From assembly GCF_019703515.2 (NCBI RefSeq), contig NC_059358.1, forward strand, positions 48,626,594 through 48,690,593: a stretch of 64,000 nucleotides of DNA, given 5' to 3'. How positions within the stretch are numbered: position 1 is the first letter of the stretch; each line of letters starts with the position of its first letter. The translations under genes and the position numbers were made by a program. Shown here one piece after another: positions 43,701 to 56,180 of the stretch. A model generated the notes under the pieces. The model ran no database searches. It was not told the origin of the DNA and was given only the letters and a program-made list of their open reading frames with translations. Origin of the DNA: Myxocyprinus asiaticus (Eukaryota; Chordata; Actinopteri; Cypriniformes; Catostomidae).

Positions 43701-46700
43701 GTTTAGAGTCATTTCTCATCTGCATTCACTTCTTTTTTAATGAAACAAACTATTCACTAATTTGACTCATAGGCAGATATGCATTGCAAAAGAATGAATT
43801 ACAATTCAATATGCATCATACAACATGTTTGAAAGCAATTCAAGACATAAACAGACATTTTAATGTTGAAATCTAAAAGTTAACTCAGAACTGTGCAAAT
43901 TTGATCAAACATCTCACACATATTCAAAAGCAAGTTTTTAAGAACTGAAAGTTGTTTAAAGTCATTTCTCAGAGTTCACTGCTTTTTTAATGAAACAAAA
44001 TATTCACTAATTTGACTCATAGGCAGATATGCATTGCAAAAGAATGTATTACAAATCAAAATGCATCATTACAACATGTTTGAAACAATTTAAGACATAG
44101 ACATTTTAATGCTGAAATTTGAAAGTCAAATCAGAACTCTGCAAACTTTATCAAATATCTCACACATTTTCTAAAGCAACTTTTTAAGAACAGAAAGTTG
44201 TTTAGAGTCATTTCTCATCTGCATTCACTTCTTTTTTAATGAAACAAACTATTCACTAATTTGACTCATAGGCAGATATGCATTGCAAAAGAATGAATTA
44301 CAATTCAATATGCATCATACAACATGTTTGAAAGCAATTCAAGACATAAACAGACATTTTAATGTTGAAATCTAAAAGTTAACTCAGAACTGTGCAAATT
44401 TGATCAAACATCTCACACATATTCAAAAGCAAGTTTTTAAGAACAGAAAGTTGTTTAGAGTCATTTTTTCATCTGAATTCACTTCTTAATTAATGAAACA
44501 AACTAATCTCTAATTTCATTCATAAGCAGCTATGCATTGCAAAAAAATTACAATTCAAAATGCATCAAACATGTTTGAAAACATTTTAATCATAATCAGA
44601 CATTTTAATGTTGAAATCTGAAAGTTAACTCAGAACTGTGCAAACTTGATCAAACATCTCACACATTTTCAAAAGCAACTTTTTAAGAAAAGAAAGTAGA
44701 TTAGAGTCATTTCTCATCTGAATTCACTTCTTTTTTTAATGAAACAAACTATTCTCTAATTTAATTCATAGGCAGCTATGCATTGCAAAAGAATTACAAT
44801 TCAAAATGCATCATACAACATTTTTGAAAGCATTTTAAGTCAAAATCACACATTTTAATGTTGAAATCTGAAAGTTAACTCAGAACTGTGCAAACTTGAT
44901 CAAACATCTAACACATTTTCTAAAGCAACTTTTTAAGAACAGAAAGTTGTTTAGAGTCATTTCTCATCTGCATTCACTTCTTTTTTAATGAAACAATCTA
45001 TTCACTAATTTGACTCATAGGCAGATATGCATTGCAAAAGAATGAATTACAATTCAAAATGCATCATGCAACATATTTGAAAACAATTTGAGACATAAAC
45101 AGACATTTTAATGCTGAAATCTAAAAGTTAACTCAGAACTGTGCAAATTTGATCAAAAATCTCACACATTTTCAAAAGCAAGTTTTTAAGAACTGAAAGT
45201 TGTTTAAAGACTTTTCTCAGAGTTCACTGCTTTTTTAATGAAACAAAATATTCACTAATTTGACTCATAGGCAGATATGCATTGCAAAAGAATTACAATT
45301 CAAAATGCATCAGACAACATTTTTGAAAGAATTTAAGTCAAAATCAGAAATTTTAATGTTGAAATCTGAAAGTTAACTCAGAACTGTGCAAACTTGATCA
45401 AACATCTCACACATTTTCAAAAGCAACTTTTTAAGAAAAGAAAGTAGATTAGAGTCATTTCTCATCTGAATTCACTTCTTTTTTTAATGAAACAAACTAT
45501 TCTCTAATTTAATTCATAGGCAGCTATGCATTGCAAAAGAATTACAATTCAAAATGCATCATACAACATTTTAGAAAGCATTTTAAGTCAAAATCACACA
45601 TTTTTATGTTGAAATCTGAAAGTTAACTCAGAACTGTGCAAACCTGATCAAACATCTAACACATTTTCTAAAGCAACTTTTTAAGAACAGAAAGTTGTTT
45701 AGAGTCATTTCTCATCTGCATTCACTTCTTTTTTAATGAAACAAACTATTCTCTAATTTAATTCATAGGCAGCTATGCATTGCAAAAGAATTACAATTCA
45801 AAATGCATCATGCAACATATTTGAAAACAATTTGAGACATAAAAAGACATTTTAATGCTGAAATCTGTAAGTCAAATCAGAACTCTGCAAATTTGATGAA
45901 ACATCTCACACATTTTCTAAAGCAACTTTTTAAGAACAGAAAGTTGTTTAGAGTCATTTCTCATCTGAATTCACTTCTTTATTAATGAAACAAACTATTC
46001 TCTAATTTCATTCATAAGCAGCTATTCATATTAAAAAAATTACAATTCAAAATGCATCAAAAATGTTTGAAAGCATTAATCATAATCAGACATTTTAATG
46101 TTGAAATCTGAAAGTTAACTCAGAACTGTGCAAACTTGATCAAACATCTAACACATTTTCTAAAGCAACTTTTTAAGAACAGAAAGTTGTTTAGTCATTT
46201 CTCATCTGCATTCACTTCTTTTTTAATGAAACAAAGTATTCTCTAATTTGACTCATAGGCAGATATGCATTGCAAAAGATTTACAATTCAAAATGCATCA
46301 TGCAACATATTTGAAAACAATTTTAGACATAAACAGACATTTTAATGTTGAAATCTAAAAGTTAACTCAGAACTGTGCAAATTTGATCAAAAATCTCACA
46401 CATTTTCAAAAGCAAGTTTTTAAGAACTGAAAGTTGTTTAAAGACTTTTCTCAGAGTTCACTGCTTTTTTAATGAAACAAAATATTCACTAATTTGACTC
46501 ATAGGCAGATATGCATTGCAAAAGAATTACAATTCAAAATGCATCAGACAACATTTTTGAAAGAATTTAAGTCAAAATCAGAAATTTTAATGTTGAAATC
46601 TGAAAGTTAACTCAGAACTGTGCAAACTTGATCAAACATCTAACACATTTTCTAAAGCAACTTTTTAAGGTCAGAAAGTTGTTTAGAGTCATTTCTCATC

Positions 46701-49700
46701 TGTATTCACTTCTTTTTTAATGAAACAAACTATTCACTAATTTGACTCATAGGCAGATATGCATTGCAAAAGAATTACAATTCAAAATGCATCATACAAC
46801 ATGTTTGAAAGCAATTTAAGTCATAAACAGACATTTTAATGTTGAAATCTGAAAGTTAACTCAGAACTGTGCAAACTTGATCAAACATCTAACACATTTT
46901 CTAAAGCAACTTTTTAAGAACAGAAAGTTGTTTAGAGTCATTTCTCATCTGCATTCACTTCTTTTTTAATGAAACAAACTATTCACTAATTTGACTCATA
47001 GGCAGATATGCATTGCAAAAGAATGAATTACAATTCAAAATGCATCATACAACATGTTTGAAAGCAGTTTAAGACATAAACAGACATTTTAATGTTGAAA
47101 TCTAAAAGTTAACTCAGAACTGTGCAAATTTGATCAAACATCTCACACATTTTCAAAAGCAAGTTTTTAAGAACTGAAAGTTGTTTAAAGTCATTTCTCA
47201 GAGTTCACTGCTTCTTTAATAAAACAAAATATTCACTAATTTGACTCATAGGCAGATATGCATTGAAAAAGAATGAATTACAAATCAAAATGCATCATTA
47301 CAACATGTTTGAAACAATTTAAGACATAAACAGACATTTTAATGCTGAAATTTGAAAGTCAAATCAGAACTCTGCAAACTTTATCAAATATCTCACACAT
47401 TTTCAAAAGCAACTTTGTAAAAACAGAAAGTTGTTTAGAGTCATTTCTCATCTGAATTCACTTCTTAATTAATGAAACAAACTAATTTCTAATTTCATTC
47501 ATAAGCAGCTATGCATTGCAAAAAAATTACAATTCAAAATTCATCAAACATGTTTGAAAACATTTTAATCATAATCAAACATTTTAATGTTGAAATCTGA
47601 AAGTTAACTCAGAACTGTGCAAACTTGATCAAACATCTCACACATTTTCAAAAGCACGTTTTTAAGAAAAGAAAGTAGATTAGAGTCATTTCTCATCTGA
47701 ATTCACTTCTTTTTTTAATGAAACAAACTATTCTCTAATTTAATTCATAGGCAGCTATGCATTGCAAAAGAATTACAATTCAAAATGCATCATACAACAT
47801 TTCTGAAAGCATTTTAAGTCAAAATCACACATTTTAATGTTGAAATCTGAAAGTTAACTCAGAACTGTGCAAACTTGATCAAACATCTAACACATTTTCT
47901 AAAGCAACTTTTTAAGATCAGAAAGTTGTTTAGAGTCATTTCTCATCTGCATTCACTTCTTTTTTAATGAAACAAACTATTCACTAATTTGACTCATAGG
48001 CAGATATGCATTGCAAAAGAATGAATTACAATTCAATATGCATCATACAACATGTTTGAAAGCAATTCAAGACATAAACAGACATTTTAATGTTGAAATC
48101 TAAAAGTTAACTCAGAACTGTGCAAATTAGATCAAACATCTCACACATTTTCAAAAGCAAGTTTTTAAGAACTGAAAGTTGTTTAAAGTCATTTCTCAGA
48201 GTTCACTGCTTTTTTAATGAAACAAAATATTCACTAATTTGACTCATAGGCAGATATGCATTGCAAAAGAATGAATTACAAATCAAAATGCATCATTACA
48301 ACATGTTTGAAACAATTTAAGACATAAACAGACATTTTAATGCTGAAATTTGAAAGTCAAATCAGAACTCTGCAAACTTTATCAAATATCTCACACATTT
48401 TCTAAAGCAACTTTGTAAGAACAGAAAGTTGTTTAGAGTCATTTCTCATCTGTATTCACTTTTTAATTAATGAAACAAACTATTCTCTAATTTCATTCAT
48501 AAGCAGCTATGCATTGCAAAAAAATTACAATTCAAAATGCATCAAACATGTTTGAAATCATTTTAATCATAATCAGACATTTTAATGTTGAAATCTGAAA
48601 GTTAACTCAGAACTGTGCAAACTTGATCAAACATCTCACACATTTTCAAAAGCAACTTTTTAAGAAAAGAAAGTAGATTAGAGTCATTTCTCATCTGAAT
48701 TCACTTCTTGTTTTAAAGAAACAAACTATTCTCTAATTTAATTCATAGGCAGCTATGCATTGCAAAAAAATTACAATTCAAAATGCATCAAACATGTTTG
48801 AAAACATTTTAATCATAATCAGACATTTTAATGTTGAAATCTGAAAGTTAACTCAGAACTGTGCAAACTTGATCAAACATCTAACACATTTTCTAAAGCA
48901 ACTTTTTAAGAACAGAAAGTTGTTTAGAGTCATTTCTCATCTGCATTCACTTCTTTTTTAATGAAACAAACTATTCACTAATTTGACTCATAGGAAGATA
49001 TGCATTGCAAAAGAATGAATTACAATTCAATATGCATCATACAACATGTTTGAAAGCAATTCAAGACATAAACAGACATTTTAATGTTGAAATCTAAAAG
49101 TTAACTCAGAACTGTGCAAATTTGAACGAACATCTCACACATTTTCAAAAGAAAGTTTTTAAGATCTGAAAGTTGTTTAAAGTCATTTCTCAGAGTTCAC
49201 TGCTTTTTTAATGAAACAAAATATTCACTAATGTGACTCATAGGCAGATATGCATTGCAAAAGAATTACAATTCAAAATGCATCATGCAACATATTTGAA
49301 AACAATTTAAGACATAAACAGACATTTTAATGCTGAAATCTGTGTCAAATCAGAACTCTGCAAACTTGATCAAACATCTCACAAATTTTCAAAAACAACT
49401 TTCAAAGAACAGAAAGTTGATTAGAGTCATTTCTCATCTGCATTCACTTCTTTTTTAATGAAACAAACTATTCTCTAATTTCACTCATAGGCAGATATGC
49501 ATTGCAAATGAATGAATTACAAATCAAAATGCATCATTTCAACATGTTTGAAAACAATTTAAGACATAAACAGAATATTTAATGCTGAAATCTGAAAGTC
49601 AAATCAGAACTATGCAAACTTGATCAAACATCTCACACATTTTCTAAAGCAACTTTTTAAGAACAGAAAGTTGTTTAGAGTCATTTCTCATCTGCATTCA

Positions 49701-51000
49701 CTTCTTTTTTAATGAAACAAACTATTCACTAATTTCACTCATAGGCAGATATGCATTGCAAAAGAATTACAATTCAAAATGCATCAAACATGTTTGAAAG
49801 CATTTTAATCATAATCATACATTTTAATGTTGAAATCTGAAAGTTAACTCAGAACTGTGCAAACTTGATCAAACAACTCACACATTTTGAAAAGCAACTT
49901 TTAAGAAAAGAAAGTATATTAGAGTCATTTCTCATCTGAATTCACTTCTTTTTTTAATGAAACAAAATATTCTCAAATTTAATTCATAGGAAGCTATGCA
50001 TTGCAAAATAATTACAATTCAAAATGCATTATACAACATGTTTGAAAGCAATTCAAGACATAAACAGACATTTTAATGTTGAAATCTAAAAGTTAACTCA
50101 GAACTGTTCAAATTTGATCAAACATCTCACACATTTTCAGAAGCAAGTTTTTAAGAACTGAACACTTTAAGACATAAACAGACATTTTAATGCTGAAATT
50201 TGAAAGTCAAATCAGAACTCTGCAAAGTTTATCAAACATCTCACACATTTTCAAAAGCAACTTTGTAAGAACAGAAAGTTGTTTAGAGTCATTTCTCATC
50301 TGCATTCACTTCTTTTTTAATGAAACAAACTATTCACTAATTTGACTCATAGGCAGATATGCATTGCAAAAGAATGAATTACAAATCAAAATGCATCATT
50401 ACTACATGTTTGAAACAATTTAAGACATAGACATTTTAATGCTGAAATTTGAAAGTCAAATCAGAACTCTGCAAACTTTATCAAACATCTCACACATTTT
50501 CTAAAGCAACTTTTTAAGAACAGAAAGTTGTTTAGAGTCATTTCTCATCTGCATTCACTTCTTTTTTAATGAAACAAACTATTCACTAATTTCACTCATA
50601 GGCAGATATGCATTGCAAAAGAATTACAATTCAAAATGCATCAAACATGTTTGAAAGCATTTTAATCATAATCATACATTTTAATGCTGAAATCTATAAG
50701 TCAAATCAGAACTCTGCAAACTTGATCAAACATCTCACAAATTTTCAAAAACAACTTTCTAAGAACAGAAAGTTGTTTAGAGTCATTTCTCATCTGCATT
50801 CACTTCTTTTTTAATGAAACAAACTATTCTCTAATTTCACTCATAGGCAGATATGCATTGCAAATGAATGAATTACAATTCAAAATGCATCATACAACAT
50901 TTTTGAAAGCATTTTAAGTCAAAATCAGAAAGTTGTTTAGAGTCATTTCTCATCTGAATTCACTTCTTTTTTAATGAAACAAACTATTCTCTAATTTCAC
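37701..51000 (+). repeat. Intermediate satellite zone with mixed older monomer variants
   Basis: Monomers of the core types still occur, but older-looking forms are interspersed. One has AAGAAAAGAAAGTAGATTAGAG, seen near 39720, 40710, 41215, 42190, 44690, 45430, 47665 and 48660. Another is a C-like form that keeps CTATGCATTGCAAAAAAA where the core has CTATTCATATTAAAAAAA, seen near 37805, 39565, 44530, 47510 and 48505. Order is less regular. Short local duplications persist, for example about 39685-40260 against 41180-41755. The boundaries are approximate. Confidence 0.75.
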
Positions 51001-54000
51001 TCATAGTCAGATATGCATTGTAATATATTGAATTACAAATCAAAATGCATCATTACAACATGTTTGAAAGCATTTTAAGACATAAACAGACATTTTAATC
51101 CTGAAATCTGAAAGTGAACTCAGAACTGTGCAAACTTGATCAAACATCTCACTCATTTTCAAAAGCAACTTTTTAAGATCAGAAAGGTTAGTCATTTCTC
51201 ATCTGCATTCACTTCTTAATTAATGACACAAACTATTCTCTAATTTCATTCATAGGCAGATATGCATTGCAAAAGAATTACAATTCACAATGCATCATAC
51301 AACATTTTTGAAAGCATTTTAAGTCATAAACAGACATTTTAATGCTGAATTCTCTTAGTAAACTCATAAATGTGTAAATTTGATCAAATATCTCACACAT
51401 TTTCAAAAGCAACTATTTAAGATCAGAAAGCTGTTTGGAGTCATTTCTCATCTGAATTCACTTCTTAATTAATGAAACAAACTATTCTCTAATTTCATTC
51501 ATAGGCACCAATGCATTGCAAAAGAATTACAATTCACAATGCATCATAAAACATGTACGAGCGCATTTTAGGACATAAACAGACATTTTAATGCTGAAAT
51601 CTTAAAGTCAGTTTAGAACTGCGCAAACTTGATCAATTACCTCAAACATTTTCTAAAGCAACTTTTTAATAACAGAAAGCTGGAGTTAATTCTCATCAGA
51701 GTTCTCTTCTTTTTTAATGAACAAACTATTCTCTAATTTCATTCATAGGCACCTATGCATTGCAAAAGCATTACAATTCAAAATTAATCATTACAACATT
51801 TTTTAAAGCATTTTAAGTCATAAACATACATTTTAATGCTGAATTCTGAAAGTAAACTCAGAAATGTAAACTTTATCAAATATCTCAATCATTTTCAAAA
51901 GCAACTTTTTAAGAACAGAAAGTTGTTTTGATTCATTTCTCATCTGAATTCACTTCCTTTTTAATGAAACATGAATATTCTATAATTTCACTCATAGGCA
52001 AATTTGCATTGCAAAAGAATGAATTACAAATCAAAATGCATCATTACAACATGTTTGAAAGCATTTTAAGACATAATCAGACATTTTAATTCTGAAATCT
52101 GAAAGTCAATTCAGAATAGTGCAAACTTAATCAATTACCTCAAACATTTTCAAAAGCAACTTTTTAATAACAGAAAGCTGGAGTTAATTCTCATCAGATT
52201 TCTCTTCTTTTTTAATGAACAAACTATACTCTAATTTCATTCATAGGCACCTATGCATTGCAAAAGAATGAAATACAAATCAAAATGCATCATTACAACA
52301 TGTTTGAAAGCATTTTAAGACATAATCAGACATTTTAATTCTGAAATCTAAAGTCAATTCAGAAATGTGCAAACTTGATCAATTATCTCAAACATTTTCC
52401 AAATAAATTTTTTTAATAAGAGAAAGCTGTATGGAGTTAATTCTCATCAGATTTCTCTTCTTTTTTAATGAACAACTATTTTCTAATTTCATTCATAGGC
52501 ACCTATGCATTGCAAAAGAATTACAATTCAAAATGCATCATACAAAATGTTTGAAAGCATTTTAAGTCATAAACAGACATTTTAATGCTAAATTCTGAAA
52601 ATAAACTCAGAAATGTGCAAACATGATCAAATATCTCACACATATTCAAAAGCAACTTTTTAAGAACAGAAAGCTGTTTGGAGTCATTAATCATTTGAAT
52701 TCACTTCTTAATTAATGAAACAAACTATTCTCTAATTTCATTCAGAGGCAGATATGCATTGCAAAAGAATTACAATTCACAATTCATCATTACAACACAT
52801 TTGAAATCATTTTAAGCCATAAACAGACATTTCAATGCTAAAGTCTGAAAATAAACTCAGAAATGTGCAAACATGATCAAATATCTCACACATATTCAAA
52901 AGCAACTTTTTAACAACAGAAAGTTGTTTAGAGTCATTTTTCATCTGAATTCAATTCTTTTTTAATGAAACAAACTATTCTCTAATTTCACTCATAGGCA
53001 GATATGCATTGCAAAAGATTGAATTACAAATCAAAATGCATCATTACAACGCGTTTGAAAAATCATTTTAATACATAAACAGACATTTTAATGCTGAAAT
53101 CTGAAAGTCAACTCAGAACTGTGCAAACTTGATCAAACATCTCACACATTTTCAAAAGTAACTTTTTAAGAACAGAAAGTTGTTTTGTGTCATTTCTCAT
53201 CTGAATTCACTTCTTATTTAATGAAACAAACTATTCTCTAATGTCACTCATAGGCAGATATGCATTGCAAAAGATTGAATTACAAATCAAAATGCATCAT
53301 TACAAAATGTTTGAATGCATTTTAAGACATAAACAGTCATTTTAATCCTTAAATCTGAAAGTCAATTCAGAACTGTGCATACATTTTCAAACATCTCATG
53401 AATTACCAATAGCATCTTTTTAAGAACAGAAAGCTGTTTGGTGTCACTTCTTATCTGAATTCTCTTCTTTTTTAATGAATCAAACTATTCTCTAATATCA
53501 CTCATAGGCAGCTATTCATTGCAAAAGAAAGAATTACAAGTCAATATGCATCATTTCAGCATGTTTGAAAGCATTTTAAGACATAAAGAGACATTTAAAT
53601 GCTGAAATCTGAAAGTAGACTCAAAACTGCGCAAACTTGATCAACTATCTCACACATTTTCAAAAGCAACTATTTAAGATCTGAAAGCTGTTTGGGGTCA
53701 TTTCTCATCTGAATTCTCTTCTTTTTTAATGAAACAATCTATTCTCTAATTTCTCTCTTAGGCAGATATGCATTGCAAAAGAATGAATTACAAACCAAAT
53801 TCATCATTACAACATGTTTAAAGCATTTTAAGACATAAACAGTCATTTTAATGCTGAAATCTGAAAGTCAACTCAGAACTGTGCAAACATTTTCAAACAT
53901 CTCATAAATTTCCAATAGCACCTTTTTAATAACAGAAAGCTGTTTGGTGTCATTTCTAATTTGAATTCACTTCTTTTTCAATGAAACATGTCTTTTCTCT

Positions 54001-54657
54001 AATTTCACTCATAGGCAGCTATGCACTGAAAAAGAAAGAATTACAAGTCAAAATGCATCATTACAACATGTTTGATAGCATTTTAAGACATAAACAGTAA
54101 TTTTAATGCTGAAATCTGAAAGTCAACTCAGAACTGTGCAAACATTTTCAAACATCTCAAAATTTCCAATAGCACCTTTTTAAGAACAGAAAGCTGTTTG
54201 GTGTCATTTCTAATTTGAATTCAATTATTTTTCAATGAAACATGATTTTTCTTTAATTTCACCCATAGGCAGCTATGCATTGCAAAAGAAAGAATTACAA
54301 GTCAAAGTGCATCATTACAGCATATTTGAATGCATTTTAAGACATACACTTTAATTTTAATGCTGAAATCTGAAAGTCAACTAAGAATTGTGCAAACTTG
54401 AAATATCTCACAAACTTTTTAAGAACAGAAAGCTGTTTGGAGTCATTTCTCTTCTGAATTCTTTTCTTTTTTAATGAAACATGACTATTCTCTAATTTCA
54501 CTCATAGGCAGATATGTATTGAAAAAGAATGAATTACAAATCAAAATGCATCATTACAACATGTTTGAAAGTATTTTAAGACATAAACAGACATTTTAAT
54601 GCTGAAATCTGAAAGTCAACGCAGAACTGTGTAAACATTTTCAAATATCTCATAAAT
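51001..54657 (+). repeat. Degenerate edge of the satellite array
   Basis: Monomers are still recognisable by CTCATAGGCAG, GCATTGCAAAAGAA, GCATCATTACAACATG and GACATTTTAATGCTGAAATCTGAAAGTC, but each differs from its neighbours by many substitutions and small indels. Local variants dominate: GCTGTTTGGAGTC, AATAGCACCTTTTTAA and ACATTTTCAAACATCTCA. I see no higher-order pattern. The array ends abruptly at 54657, partway through a monomer. Confidence 0.85.
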
Positions 54658-54814
54658 AGAGTTCATCCAATAAAGAGTCAAATAAAGCTGGACTGTTTAC
54701 GAGCCGTCCACCGCGTCTCTGAGTGATAAACTAACAGCTGCTTTCTCTCCCACGATCGCGAAATCAGCTTTAGAGCTTTCACTTCTCACTTCAGAGAGCT
54801 GTCTCGTACTAATT

Positions 54815-54857
54815 ACACACACACTGTCACACACACACACTGTCACACACACACACC
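54815..54857. repeat. CA-rich microsatellite
   Basis: Runs of ACACAC are interrupted three times, with CTGT in the first two interruptions and ending in CCGT. It is an imperfect short tandem repeat inside the non-satellite block. Confidence 0.85.
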
Positions 54858-54975
54858 GTATGTGTTATAGGATTATTTTATTTCCATATCTAATTATATC
54901 ACTGTTTAGTTTGTAGTTGTAAGTCGTAGGTTTATTGACTGCATTGTATTAATTATTAATTGATATTACTGCATA

Positions 54976-54981
54976 AATAAA
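54976..54981 (+). promoter_or_regulatory. AATAAA polyadenylation-type hexamer
   Basis: AATAAA lies in GCATAAATAAACTTTG. It is followed about 30 bases later by the T/G-rich stretch GTGTTTTGGTTTGTTTTG, the usual layout of a polyadenylation region. This supports reading the block as the end of a transcribed element, but the hexamer is common by chance in AT-rich DNA. Confidence 0.35.
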
Positions 54982-55090
54982 CTTTGTTTATATTACAAAG
55001 AGAAGTGTTTTGGTTTGTTTTGCATACACCTGTGTCATGCTGACGGGATGTCAGTGCTCGGATTCAAACCTTCATTCATTTTTTTTTCCC

Positions 55091-55121
55091 GAAAATCGAT
55101 ATTCTTCGGATGTCGATTTTC
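55091..55121. other. Perfect 9-bp inverted repeat (hairpin)
   Basis: GAAAATCGA at 55091-55099 is exactly complementary to TCGATTTTC at 55113-55121, with a 13-base spacer. It lies between the polyadenylation-like region and the TA-rich repeats. No tail of T residues follows, and the role is unknown. Confidence 0.7.
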
Positions 55122-55189
55122 CTAAGAAAACAATCTAATATTGAGACTGTTTTAATATTTGGTTATTAGTCCCTGATTCCAGGGTGGTG

Positions 55190-55445
55190 CCCCGTCAATG
55201 TTAATCTTTATTAATATTCTATTGATTTTTGATAATTGATAATTATCTTTGATGATTGAATTTGAATGATCAATAAGCTAGTATTAATTTTAATTAATGT
55301 TTCATCGATGTTACCAATTAACGATTATCTTTGATAACTGTTGATTTAAAGGATTTAAAAAAGCTAACATTGATTCTCATCAATGTTCTATTGATTTTAA
55401 TAATTAATAACTATCTTTGATAATTATTAATTATTGCTAATAACC
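55190..55445 (+). repeat. Three degenerate ~85-bp tandem units, TA-rich
   Basis: An ATTATCTTTGAT-like core occurs at 55242, 55324 and 55410 (as ACTATCTTTGA), giving spacings of 82 and 86 bp. Each is preceded by an ATTGAT/AATTAA stretch, and the first two are followed by AAGCTARYAT. The units are clearly related but substantially diverged from one another. Confidence 0.6.
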
Positions 55446-55602
55446 AAACTTGCTCCTAAATGTAGCACAGTACATTTACTGGAGCCCCATATGAGGTTTT
55501 AATGAGTTAGAGTCAATTGATTAATTTAAATATTAATTAATAACTATAGAAATAATTATTAATTATTTCTGATAGTAACACTGATCTAAACAACCAGTAA
55601 AG

Positions 55603-56020
55603 TTACAAGTTATAATGCATCATTACAACTTGATGAAATATCACACATTTTCAAAAGCAACTTTTTAAGAACAGAAAGCTGTTTGGAGTCATTTCTCATC
55701 TGAATTCATTATATTTTTAATGAGCAAACTATTCTCTAATTTCACTCGTAGGCAGATATGCATTGCAAAACAAAGAATTACAAGTCAAAGTGCATCATTA
55801 CAACATATTTGAATGCATTTTAAGACATAAACAGTCATTTTAATACTGAAATCTGAAAGTCAACTCAGAACTGTGCAAACATTTTCAAACATCTCATAAA
55901 TTTCCAATAGCACCTTTTTAAGAACAGAAAGCTGTATGGTGTCATTTCTCATCTGAATTCACTTCTTTTTACATGACTCATTACAACATGTTTGAATGCA
56001 TTGTAATAAACAGTCATTTG
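55603..56020 (+). repeat. Outlying degenerate satellite monomers
   Basis: The satellite resumes with TTACAAGT, ATAATGCATCATTACAAC, CACACATTTTCAAAAGC, CTCGTAGGCAGATATGCATTG and later ACAGTCATTTTAATACTGAAATC. It is the same orientation and family as the main array. The final monomer has an internal deletion: after CTTCTTTTTACATG near 55976 it jumps to CATTACAACATGTTTGAATGC. Similarity fades after about 56020. Confidence 0.85.
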
Positions 56021-56081
56021 AATTAGGGGGTAAGGGAATGTTAAGTAGTATACAGTTGAAATGCACGTGATGCATGTTGGA

Positions 56082-56154
56082 TGGCTTTGCTGTCATAGAA
56101 GACATTTGATTTTGGCTCCTCTGTGTCAGCCGGCGCCCTGGTTTCGATTCCCGG
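56082..56154 (+). promoter_or_regulatory. Possible pol III A-box / B-box pair (SINE-like head)
   Basis: GTTTCGATTCC at 56141-56151 matches the B-box consensus GGTTCGANTCC at all but one position. TGGCTTTGCTGT at 56082-56093 matches the A-box consensus TRGCNNAGYNGG less well. Their starts are 59 bases apart, somewhat more than in most tRNA genes. The sequence between them cannot be folded convincingly as a tRNA. The pair sits directly upstream of the 28S-like segment, so it could be the head of a short interspersed element, or chance. Confidence 0.3.
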
Positions 56155-56180
56155 TGTCGCTGTGGTCCTGTTAAGATGGT

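Larger units (their letters stand above)
1..54657 (+). repeat. AT-rich ~249-bp satellite DNA, main array (about 220 head-to-tail monomers)
   Basis: Seen directly: a unit beginning AGCAAC or AGCAAG, then TTTTTAAGAAC, GAAAGTTGTTTAGAGTC, TTCACTTCTTTTTTAATG, GACTCATAGGCAGATATGC, CAAAATGCATCAT, GACATTTTAATG and ending CACACATTTTCAAA recurs without interruption. Starts measured at 29464, 29710, 29963, 30207, 30460 and 30713 give lengths of 246, 253, 244, 253 and 253 bp. All monomers share one orientation, I saw no inversion, and no other element interrupts the array before 54658. Composition is strongly AT-rich. Stop codons are dense in every frame, so it is non-coding. Types A-E can be told apart by diagnostic variants. 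By analogy with other vertebrate satellites of this length and organisation, a centromeric or pericentromeric location is likely, but this is inference. I do not recognise the family by name. Confidence 0.97.
54658..55602. mobile_element. Non-satellite block in the array edge; possible LTR-type element remnant
   Basis: The satellite stops after CATAAAT at 54657 and resumes at TTACAAG at 55603 at a different phase of the monomer. The block is therefore not a simple insertion with the monomer continuing across it: about half a monomer is missing. Inside are a CA-rich microsatellite (54815-54857), an AATAAA hexamer (54976-54981), a 9-bp hairpin (55091-55121), and a TA-rich stretch with three related units of about 85 bp. 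The polyadenylation signal, the TGGTGCCCCGT stretch at 55184-55194 and the overall look resemble the end of an LTR retroelement or old endogenous retrovirus with its leader, but no coding sequence is present and the identity is weak. It could equally be an unrelated non-coding insertion. Confidence 0.4.

Noticed and set aside
50608..50814. 68-codon open frame within the satellite
   Set aside because: It is a chance opening in a degenerate monomer. Neighbouring monomers have stops at the same places and there is no codon bias.
1..54657. CRISPR array
   Set aside because: The units are whole tandem monomers with no short constant repeat separated by unique spacers, and the context is a vertebrate genome with retrotransposons.
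1..54657. CENP-B box in the satellite monomer
   Set aside because: I looked for the TTCG....A..CGGG pattern and did not see it. CG dinucleotides are nearly absent from the monomers.
56082..56154. Functional tRNA gene
   Set aside because: The A- and B-like boxes are present, but no cloverleaf with a proper acceptor stem and anticodon arm can be drawn.
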